From Caryophanales bacterium (GTDB lineage: Bacteria; Bacillota_I; Bacilli_A; RFN20; CAG-826), in assembly GCA_028723545.1 (NCBI GenBank), contig JAQYER010000074.1:1-13404 (forward strand): DNA of 13,404 nt. Direction: 5' to 3'. Positions 1 through 6,356 of the stretch are shown here, piece by piece; the first letter of the stretch is position 1; each line of letters begins with the position of its first letter. A program made the translations under genes and the position numbers. A model generated the notes under the pieces. It ran no database searches. It had not been told where the DNA came from and worked only from the letters and a program-made list of their open reading frames with translations.

Positions 1-1
1 A

Positions 2-346
2 GGCGGTAGATGCAGTGGGGCATCTAAAATATTTGGAACAATATTCCATATTCATCCAATCATTAAACTAGTTGATGGTGGAATGATTGTTTATAAAAAG
101 CCTCGTGGAGCGTATAAAGCTGCCTTAAACGAATTAGTCAACGAAATTAAAGGTGATTATCCAAATGTTGATTTAGACCATATCTTCGTTACTCATTCTG
201 GTATGGATCAAAATTTAATTAATTATCTTTATGAAGAAGTATCAAAAGTAGTTGGTCAAGACCATGTTTATATTACTCGTGCAGGATGTGTTATTTCATC
301 ACATTGTGGACCTGGCACGATTGGTGTCCTTTATATTAAAAAATAA
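2..346 (+). CDS. DegV family protein, C-terminal part (5' end outside window)
   Basis: This is the last 114 codons of a gene that enters from the left; the frame is open from base 2 to the TAA at 344-346. The translation begins GGRCSGASKIFGTIF and continues with HPIIKLVDG, the helix and strand after the fatty-acid-binding cleft of DegV proteins. It ends with CVISSHCGPGTIGVLYIKK, matching the conserved C-terminal H-x-G-P-G-x-x-G-V segment of the family. DegV/FakB proteins bind a fatty acid and, in Firmicutes, can present it to the kinase FakA for phosphorylation; they are cytosolic. Which paralogue this is, and whether it is a true FakB, cannot be told without the N-terminal half. An internal ATG at 83 is not the start, since homology extends upstream of it. 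A Rho-independent terminator follows about 45 bases after the stop. Confidence 0.9.
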   Translation, partial: GGRCSGASKIFGTIFHIHPIIKLVDGGMIVYKKPRGAYKAALNELVNEIKGDYPNVDLDHIFVTHSGMDQNLINYLYEEVSKVVGQDHVYITRAGCVISSHCGPGTIGVLYIKK

Positions 347-391
347 CCAATTTCTTGCGCAAAATTTGATAAAAAAAGACTAAATTTTATT

Positions 392-417
392 AACGATGCC
401 TGTGAGCATCGTTTTTT
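392..417 (+). terminator. Rho-independent terminator of the DegV gene
   Basis: There is a perfect 8-bp stem (AACGATGC at 392-399 with GCATCGTT at 406-413), a 6-nt loop, and a run of six T at 412-417. It lies just after the rightward DegV gene and is oriented to end its transcript. Confidence 0.9.
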
Positions 418-516
418 CGTATTATGGATGATCAAATATTTTTCCATAATTATCAACTCGTGCCCATTTCATAGTTCAAATAATGATTGGTTAATGACAT
501 TTGGCAATTTGATGAA

Positions 517-574
517 ACAAAAAAGCCAACACATTCGATAGTGTATATCTTTGTTTCGAATTTTATGTGTTGGC
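517..574 (-). terminator. Rho-independent terminator of the tldD-tldE operon
   Basis: A perfect 10-bp stem joins 525-534 (GCCAACACAT) to 565-574 (ATGTGTTGGC). A second short TCGA/TCGA pairing (535-538 with 556-559) continues it above a one-sided bulge. On the minus strand the stem is followed by TTTTTTG (524 downward), so it ends leftward transcription, about 22 bases after the tldE stop. Confidence 0.88.
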
Positions 575-595
575 GTTTATTTTGTAAAATGCTTA

Positions 596-1924
596 TTATT
601 TACCTGTAATAGATAATTTTTTAATTAATAAGGCAGGTGATTTAGTGTTGCTATGGCTATTTGCCGCGTAAGTATTTGATACTTCTTTAACATCCATAAA
701 TAAATCAAATAAATTACCCGCAACAGTGATTAATGATAATGGTTCAGCAATTTTACCATCTCTAATCATAAATCCTTGAGATTGTAATGAGAAGTTTCCT
801 GATTGTGAATTAAGTCCAGCGTGTAATCCTTCTAAATCTGTGATGTAAACACCCAATTTGATCTTTTCAAATAATTGTTCTTCACTTCTTTTTCCGGCTT
901 TAATTTTCGCATTGACTAATGATGCGCTGGCGTGTCCGCTTCCATATCCGTTACCAGTTGGTTCAACACCATCTTTCGCAGCGGTTTCAAGTGTGTAAAT
1001 GTATGTTTCAAGAACACCTTTATTAATAATTGTTTTCTTTCTTGTTGCAACTCCTTCATCATCGTAATAACGGAAATTAAGATTAGGTTCTAAAGGATTT
1101 TCGATTAACGTAATCTTCTTGCTAGCAACTTGTTGATGTAATTTGCCTTCAAATTTTGATGAATGTTTTTGAACTTGTTCGGCATCAATATTTGATAATA
1201 ATGCACTTAATAAACTGCTTGCTGATTTAGCGTTCAACACGACAGGATATTTTTTACTCTTACATTGAGTTGAACCTAATTTTGATAAGCCATCTTTTGC
1301 AACATCTTCAACGAATTTATCAATGTCAAACGCATTAATGTCATCAGAGAAAAACACTTTGAATCCAGTTTTATTTTCATCTCCTTGTGTTGCAACTATT
1401 TCTGCGACAAATCCATAGAGTGCACTTTTTTGTGATAATTTAAGTCCATAAGAATTTGATAAAGATGATTGAGTGTCTGTTTCTTGATATTCTACAGACG
1501 CAACTTCGCTGATGCGAGGATCATATGCTTTTAATTTAGCTTCAATTTCTAATAAGATTTTTACTTTATCACTGAGGTCAGTAGATAAAACTTCTGGTTT
1601 ATATAAATTCTTTTTGTGATATTTTTCACTACCTTTGAAAATAGTGGCCTTTTCTTCTTTTTCGATAACAGAGGCTGTTTCAATAATTGAATTTACTAAA
1701 AATTCAGGAGTGTCTTTGTCAATAGCTTCAACGCGAACTGTACCAAATTTTTCTTTATATACACCTTTAGCAATAACTGAAAAATCATCGCTAATAGTGA
1801 CGTTATTTACTTCTCCATGGAAAACTCCACAAGATAATGAATGTGCTTTATTAATTGTGATTGAAGCGGCTTCAATACCTCTTTGAGACGCTAAATCGTA
1901 GAATTTTTTCTCATTTAATCTCAT
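596..1924 (-). CDS. tldE: TldE/PmbA-like subunit of the TldD/TldE protease
   Basis: The product has 442 residues, the usual size for TldE/PmbA (about 440-450). The N-terminal half has the family's alpha/beta domain, and the C-terminal half shows hallmarks such as SGNFSLQSQGFMIRDGKIAEPL and FDLFMDVKEVSN. It lacks the HExxxH zinc motif found in its partner, as expected for the non-catalytic TldE subunit. In E. coli TldD and TldE form a heterodimer that completes microcin B17 maturation and degrades unfolded peptides such as the CcdA antitoxin; in most other bacteria the natural substrate is unknown. The start is ATG at 1924, which overlaps the TGA stop of tldD by four bases (ATGA). A strong GGAGGAG ribosome site lies inside the end of tldD, so the two are translationally coupled. 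The protein is cytosolic, with no signal peptide or membrane segment. A terminator follows. Confidence 0.9.
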   Translation of the reverse strand: MRLNEKKFYDLASQRGIEAASITINKAHSLSCGVFHGEVNNVTISDDFSVIAKGVYKEKFGTVRVEAIDKDTPEFLVNSIIETASVIEKEEKATIFKGSEKYHKKNLYKPEVLSTDLSDKVKILLEIEAKLKAYDPRISEVASVEYQETDTQSSLSNSYGLKLSQKSALYGFVAEIVATQGDENKTGFKVFFSDDINAFDIDKFVEDVAKDGLSKLGSTQCKSKKYPVVLNAKSASSLLSALLSNIDAEQVQKHSSKFEGKLHQQVASKKITLIENPLEPNLNFRYYDDEGVATRKKTIINKGVLETYIYTLETAAKDGVEPTGNGYGSGHASASLVNAKIKAGKRSEEQLFEKIKLGVYITDLEGLHAGLNSQSGNFSLQSQGFMIRDGKIAEPLSLITVAGNLFDLFMDVKEVSNTYAANSHSNTKSPALLIKKLSITGK

Positions 1925-3318
1925 TTTAATTCTCCTCCGTTTCCGCCTACAGCAATTTGACTAACACGGATTGTTGGTTGGCCAACATCGACTGGTACTC
2001 CACCAGAAGCAGAACCACAAACACCTTGTGCGCGTTTTAAATCATTACCGACCATATCAATATTAAATAAAATATCTTTACCAGATCCAATTAATGTTGC
2101 GCCTCTTACTGGTTCACAAATTTTTCCATCTCTAATAATATAGGCAACATTTGCAGCAAAATTAAATTCACCAGTAGCAGGATTAACTGAACCACCACCT
2201 AATGATGCAGCGTATAAACCTAATTTAGTTGATGCAATAATTTCTTCAGGAGTGCTATTTCCTGGAGCAATATATGTATTTGACATACGTGATGTAGGTT
2301 CATATTTATATGATTCACGACGGCAAGCACCATTACCTTTCATTCCAATACGACGTCCTGTAAAGTCGTCAAGAAGGAACGATGTACATACTCCATCTTT
2401 AATTAATACTGTTTTTTCAGTTGGATTACCTTCATCATCAATATTATTTGATCCCCAACCATTTGGAATAGTGCCATCATCGATTGCAGTAACAATTGGT
2501 GATGCAATTTGTTTTCCTAAAGAGTCAGAGAAAACAGATAATTTTTTAGATACTGAAGTACCTTCTAATGAGTGCCCACATGCTTCATGGAAAATAACTC
2601 CACCAAAACCATTACCAATAACAACTGGCATAATTCCGCTTGGGCATTCTTTTGCTCCTAACATTGTAATTGCGTCTTTCGCGGTATTTTTTGCGATTTC
2701 TTCAATATTAATTTCATTTAAGAACCATTCGAATCCTGCTGAAGCACCTGGTCCATTAAATCCAGTTTCAATTTTTCCGTCTTCGAACGCTAAAGCCATA
2801 ACAGCAACTCTTCCTCTTTCTTTAGAGTCAATATATTCATATCCTTTAGAAGAGAAAATATGAATATCTTTCTTTGAAGTAGAAAAAGCTGCTTGGCGGC
2901 GAATAATTCTTGGATCATATTCACTTAATACTTTATCTGCTCTTTTGAGATAATTGATTTTATCTTCAAAAGGTACAGTACTTAAAGGTATTTCATGTGT
3001 ATGAATATTTTTTGCTTTTTTAGTTTTTAATTTTTCGATAGTTAATACTCTTTCACCACTAAATGAATTAGCGAGATCTTGAGCAATTTTTAATAAACTT
3101 TCTTTAGTGACGATACTTGTGTATCCATAAACGCTTTGATAGCCTTTTAATAAACGAACACCTGCTCCATAAGAACGATTTTTTGAAGCGGATTCGACTT
3201 TTCCATTATCAAGAGCAACACCGGTTGAAAAAACATCTTCAACATAAATTTCAGCATAATCTGCTCCGGTGGCTAATCCAGCATTTAGGACTTCGATAGC
3301 TTGTTTTTTATTTATCAT
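1921..3318 (-). CDS. tldD: TldD-like zinc metalloprotease subunit
   Basis: The product has 465 residues from the ATG at 3318. An ATG 14 codons upstream (3360) is possible, but the 3318 start has a GGGAG ribosome site eight bases before it and gives the normal family N-terminus. The zinc motif HEACGH is at residues 244-249, inside the conserved GGVIFHEACGHSLEG. A Cys at about 434 in GVCGSASGG fits the third zinc ligand known from TldD structures. TldD is the catalytic half of the TldD/TldE heterodimer, which cleaves small unfolded peptides that thread into its cavity. It is first in the operon and its TGA overlaps the tldE start. No RiPP precursor, cyclodehydratase or toxin-antitoxin gene lies nearby, so the substrate cannot be named. 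The TGA stop also argues against Mycoplasma code 4. Confidence 0.93.
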   Translation of the reverse strand: MINKKQAIEVLNAGLATGADYAEIYVEDVFSTGVALDNGKVESASKNRSYGAGVRLLKGYQSVYGYTSIVTKESLLKIAQDLANSFSGERVLTIEKLKTKKAKNIHTHEIPLSTVPFEDKINYLKRADKVLSEYDPRIIRRQAAFSTSKKDIHIFSSKGYEYIDSKERGRVAVMALAFEDGKIETGFNGPGASAGFEWFLNEINIEEIAKNTAKDAITMLGAKECPSGIMPVVIGNGFGGVIFHEACGHSLEGTSVSKKLSVFSDSLGKQIASPIVTAIDDGTIPNGWGSNNIDDEGNPTEKTVLIKDGVCTSFLLDDFTGRRIGMKGNGACRRESYKYEPTSRMSNTYIAPGNSTPEEIIASTKLGLYAASLGGGSVNPATGEFNFAANVAYIIRDGKICEPVRGATLIGSGKDILFNIDMVGNDLKRAQGVCGSASGGVPVDVGQPTIRVSQIAVGGNGGELK

Positions 3319-3346
3319 ATCTATCTCTCCCTTCTTATAAATTAAA

Positions 3347-3361
3347 AATGATTTTATCATT
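3347..3361. repeat. Short inverted repeat upstream of tldD
   Basis: AATGAT (3347-3352) and ATCATT (3356-3361) form a perfect 6-bp inverted repeat with a TTT spacer, about 30 bases before the tldD start codon. It could be an operator or a 5' UTR hairpin, but in AT-rich DNA it may also arise by chance. I could not place a convincing tldD promoter. Confidence 0.3.
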
Positions 3362-3485
3362 AATAATTATTAAATACATTTATTTTAATAATAATTTTAG
3401 TTTCTAGTTTGCTTTTATTGTTCGATAGAACGGTTGTCTTTACGAAAATTTTACAAATAAAACAGTATTTTTTTAAAGAAAAATA

Positions 3486-3515
3486 TTGTCTATAAAAAAG
3501 CATGTTATATATAAT
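3486..3515 (+). promoter_or_regulatory. Candidate promoter of the 3522-4109 gene, with possible operator
   Basis: A TTGTCT -35 element (3486-3491, 4 of 6 matches), an 18-bp spacer and a perfect TATAAT -10 (3510-3515) predict transcription starting near 3522, the A of an ATG. A perfect 7-bp inverted repeat, AGCATGT (3499-3505) and ACATGCT (3520-3526), has its midpoint exactly on the -10 box. Such placement suits a repressor site, but no regulator is identified. Confidence 0.55.
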
Positions 3516-3521
3516 TTAGAC

Positions 3522-4109
3522 ATGCTCAACAAACAAATCATTACTGAAGTAAGAGAAAAATTTAGATTGAAACAAGGCTCATTTACCAAAGATGAGATGA
3601 AATATAACGCTAACAAAGATACTTTTAAAGGTAAAATAACTGGTTTTTTAACTTTGGAATATTACCAAAGAGAAAAATTATTTAATACTGGTAATATCTT
3701 TTACGCTTTATCGTATAAGGAATATCATGAACATGCTGAAAAAGATAAAAAAATGTTTCCAGTATGGGTATTATTTTCACCATCAACAAAGATTGATGAA
3801 AATCCTCATTTATTAGAAAAAGTGAAAGATAATCTTGATCAATTATTGTTAGATAAAGAATTAGCAAAAAAATATCATCATTTGTTAATAATGTATTCTG
3901 ATAATTTAGCTGAACCAAAATATTATAAAGTCCCAGATGAATTTTCTCCGGATTTTGATTGTTATATTTGTTTAACTAATTTAATTCAAAGTAGATTCCC
4001 TGTTTTCCACCTTGGAATAAATTTAGTTATTGCTAATAAAAAAGTAAGCAATGAAATTCATTACTTACCTTATGCATATTGGACTGAAGAATTTTTGAAA
4101 CAATATTAA
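3522..4109 (+). CDS. Hypothetical protein, probably leaderless
   Basis: I do not recognise this family. From the ATG at 3522 it has 195 residues; an in-frame TTG at 3486 would add 12. I prefer 3522 because a consensus TATAAT lies six bases upstream and neither start has a good ribosome site, which fits a leaderless mRNA. The protein is soluble and mixed alpha/beta, rich in Lys, Tyr, Phe and Asn, with no signal peptide, no membrane segment and no cysteine cluster. Visible segments include a basic N-terminal helix (MLNKQIITEVREKFRLKQGS), FPVWVLFSPS, a Leu/Lys-rich amphipathic helix (KVKDNLDQLLLDKELAKKY), YKVPDEFSPDFDCYICL and a C-terminal YLPYAYWTEEFLKQY. It is divergent from tldD and convergent with the oxidoreductase gene; the two convergent stop codons overlap. 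Codon use matches the neighbours, so nothing suggests recent transfer. No function can be given. Confidence 0.75.
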   Translation: MLNKQIITEVREKFRLKQGSFTKDEMKYNANKDTFKGKITGFLTLEYYQREKLFNTGNIFYALSYKEYHEHAEKDKKMFPVWVLFSPSTKIDENPHLLEKVKDNLDQLLLDKELAKKYHHLLIMYSDNLAEPKYYKVPDEFSPDFDCYICLTNLIQSRFPVFHLGINLVIANKKVSNEIHYLPYAYWTEEFLKQY

Positions 4110-5650
4110 TTATTGTTTTTGATTGTGCGGAATAAATTAATAATTGGGAATTGATATTCCTTTTTTATTATGTGGTCAATTGCAAATTTTCCACTCATCA
4201 TTGCGATTGGTAAACCGCCAGGCATTTGTAACCATTGACCACTGATAAATAAATTTTTGACTCCAGGAACTTTTCCATTATGAATTAACATTGAATTATT
4301 GTTTGTTAATCCCCAACACATGTACGCTCCATGGTATGCGTTTGTGTATCTTACAAATGTCATCGGTGTAACAACATCTAATAATTCTAAATCATTGAAT
4401 AATGATGGGAATCTTTCTTCAATTTTTTGTTTAATAATTAATCCAATTTCTTTTTTGAATTGATTATATGATGGTTTATTTTTATTTAATTCATTCCAGA
4501 AAGGGAAATCATCATCATCTTGGTGAATTAAAACATTCATTGTAACTCTTCCGTTATTGATAAATGTTTTATCATATTTATAACAACGCATTCTAATTGA
4601 TGAAACAGCACTGTTACCAACAATGAATGGAGTAGTTTCAAATTCAAATGTATTAGTGATATTTAAATCATTAAACTTATTTAAATCAACTGAATAATGC
4701 ACTAAAACGCATGATGGAGAAGGATAATTTTTTTCATTTTTAAAACGATGTGAAAAATGACGGAAATAATATTGATTATTCAATAATGTATTAATTGAGT
4801 GGTGGAGATCGGTTGAAGAAATAACATAATCAGCGTAATGTTCTTCACCATTTGTTAATCTTATTCCAACTGCTTTGTTTTTCTTTATTATGATTTCTTT
4901 GACTGATTTACCATAATGAATAAATCCACCTAAATGTTCATAATTATTCGCAATTCGGTTCGCCATCGCTAAAGAACCACCGTAAGGAACGCCCCCGCTA
5001 TCAGAGGCACAAGTTCCAAAAGCATATAATGCTTGATATAAATTAGATTTATTACCTGGCATAATTGTAGCGAATACTTTTCTTAAAATTGGTGATTTAA
5101 ATTTATTTGAAAATTTAATAACGCTTGTAGTTAAACATTTAATAATTAATGGTAAATATGGAACCATCATTATTCCGGTTTTTAATACTCGATAAATAGA
5201 CATGTCAGACATTGAATTAACATATGGTAATGGAACGTTAACAATTCTTTTTGTGTCTTTAATGAATTTTTTAATTAATTTTGTATCTTCTGGAGATATT
5301 TCGATTAATTCCTTTTCAAGTTTATCTAAATCGTGCCACAAAGTGACTTTGACACCATCAACTTCAATCGTGACAAAATTGTCTTCCATAATTAATGAAT
5401 TATCATCAAAAGCATCAATTGATCTCCATAAATTATATAAGTCAGATTGATGACTTGTTCCAGTTAACCAATGGACGCATCCATCTAATTTATATCCTTT
5501 TCTAACCCAAGAAGTACAAAGACCTCCTGGAGTCATATTTCTTTCAAATATTTCTGAAATAAACCCACTTTTTTGGGCATATATTCCAGAAGATAAACCA
5601 GATATCCCTGCTCCAATAATAATAATTTTCTTTTTCTTTTGTTCTTTCAT
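4106..5650 (-). CDS. Phytoene desaturase/CrtI-like FAD-dependent oxidoreductase
   Basis: The product has 514 residues with an N-terminal dinucleotide-binding fold: GAGISG at residues 13-18 and an acidic ribose-binding Glu at 36, followed by TPGGLCTSW. The C-terminal FAD-contact segment reads FISGQWLQMPGGLPIAMMSGK. This architecture belongs to the CrtI/CrtN phytoene desaturase and retinol saturase (RetSat) group of flavoproteins. Middle segments such as GVPYGGSLAMANRIAN agree. No phytoene synthase or other carotenoid gene is in the window, so a carotenoid substrate is not supported; bacterial RetSat-like members often have unknown lipid or isoprenoid substrates. It starts six bases after the stop of the deaminase gene and is probably cotranscribed with it, although its own ribosome site is weak. 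It ends tail-to-tail with the rightward hypothetical gene, with the two stops overlapping and no terminator between them. Confidence 0.85.
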   Translation of the reverse strand: MKEQKKKKIIIIGAGISGLSSGIYAQKSGFISEIFERNMTPGGLCTSWVRKGYKLDGCVHWLTGTSHQSDLYNLWRSIDAFDDNSLIMEDNFVTIEVDGVKVTLWHDLDKLEKELIEISPEDTKLIKKFIKDTKRIVNVPLPYVNSMSDMSIYRVLKTGIMMVPYLPLIIKCLTTSVIKFSNKFKSPILRKVFATIMPGNKSNLYQALYAFGTCASDSGGVPYGGSLAMANRIANNYEHLGGFIHYGKSVKEIIIKKNKAVGIRLTNGEEHYADYVISSTDLHHSINTLLNNQYYFRHFSHRFKNEKNYPSPSCVLVHYSVDLNKFNDLNITNTFEFETTPFIVGNSAVSSIRMRCYKYDKTFINNGRVTMNVLIHQDDDDFPFWNELNKNKPSYNQFKKEIGLIIKQKIEERFPSLFNDLELLDVVTPMTFVRYTNAYHGAYMCWGLTNNNSMLIHNGKVPGVKNLFISGQWLQMPGGLPIAMMSGKFAIDHIIKKEYQFPIINLFRTIKNNN

Positions 5651-5656
5651 AGTTTT

Positions 5657-6100
5657 TTAATATCTTTTAACGTCTTTATTTACGTAATCTTCGTATAGTT
5701 TCTTGCCTTCATCTCGGTTTAATTCAATTGATTGAAGTGGGTTCTTGTGGAAAATATCATCTCTAAATCCAATTTCGTTTGTATCTTCGTAATTGCATGC
5801 GTGATAACATTTTGTAATGTTTGCCCATTGGATTGCGCCTCGACACATTGGGCAAGGTTCACCGGTTGTGTATATTTCACATCCTGATAAATCATATGTT
5901 TTTAATTTTTTACAAGCATTTCTGATTGCCATCATTTCCCCATGGCAAGTACAATCATTATTTTTAAGAACCATATTATGGCCTTTTGAAATAATTTTTC
6001 CATCTTTAACAATGACCGCCCCAAAAGGACCGCCATCGCCATTTTCAATTCCTTTATAAGCCTCTTTAATTGCGGCTTTCATAAATTTATTTATTTTCAT
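5657..6100 (-). CDS. guaD: Guanine deaminase (GuaD-type nucleobase deaminase)
   Basis: The product has 147 residues from the ATG at 6100; a start at 6130 would add ten, but the 6100 ATG has AAAGG/AGGTG ribosome-site sequence before it and gives the family N-terminus. It is a cytidine-deaminase-fold zinc enzyme: GGPFGAVIVKDGKII, then the H-x-E motif at residues 53-55 (catalytic Glu55) and P-C-P-M-C with zinc cysteines 83 and 86. GFRDD places an Asp near 114, and the chain ends in a Tyr-containing tail (KRY). These features follow the Bacillus GuaD pattern, whose C-terminal tail caps the active site. The reaction is guanine plus water to xanthine plus ammonia, in the cytosol (purine salvage or nitrogen release). 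A tRNA adenosine deaminase (TadA) is less likely, given the GuaD-like C-terminus. It is first in a pair with the CrtI-like gene; no xanthine-using gene is visible. Confidence 0.85.
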   Translation of the reverse strand: MKINKFMKAAIKEAYKGIENGDGGPFGAVIVKDGKIISKGHNMVLKNNDCTCHGEMMAIRNACKKLKTYDLSGCEIYTTGEPCPMCRGAIQWANITKCYHACNYEDTNEIGFRDDIFHKNPLQSIELNRDEGKKLYEDYVNKDVKRY

Positions 6101-6189
6101 AAAACACCTACCTTTAATCACATCTATCATGTTTTTATTAGCGGCATTTATTTTTACCGTAAGGGTTTTTCAAGATAATGACCACGCAT

Positions 6190-6220
6190 ATTGTAGCAAA
6201 ATAAAATTATTTTTTGTAAA
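6190..6220 (-). promoter_or_regulatory. Candidate promoter of the guaD pair
   Basis: On the minus strand a TTTACA -35 (6220 to 6215) is followed after 19 bp by TACAAT (6195 to 6190). A TG one base before the -10 gives an extended -10 (TGCTACAAT), which compensates for the long spacer. The predicted start near 6183 leaves a leader of about 80 bases before guaD. Confidence 0.5.
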
Positions 6221-6356
6221 AATATAATTTATTAATACAATTTAATTGTTTTTTGTTTAGTTATTATTTTCTACCTCTTGGTTTTATATTGCCTTAAATA
6301 ATTTGCAATAATTCTGTCAATTAACAAAAAGAAATCAAAAAAAAGATTGTTACAAA
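6221..6356. other. AT-rich spacer between the guaD promoter and the ncRNA terminator
   Basis: This is very AT-rich sequence with poly-A and poly-T runs. I see no gene in it. A consensus TTGACA occurs on the minus strand (6320 to 6315), but no acceptable -10 follows at 16-18 bp. Confidence 0.5.

Noticed and set aside
2252..2863. Open frame of 203 codons on the plus strand
   Set aside because: It is a shadow of tldD on the opposite strand, with no ribosome site and no recognisable protein features.
3316..3360. Upstream ATG at 3360 as the tldD start
   Set aside because: The extra 14 residues are not part of the family N-terminus, and the GGGAG ribosome site serves the ATG at 3318.
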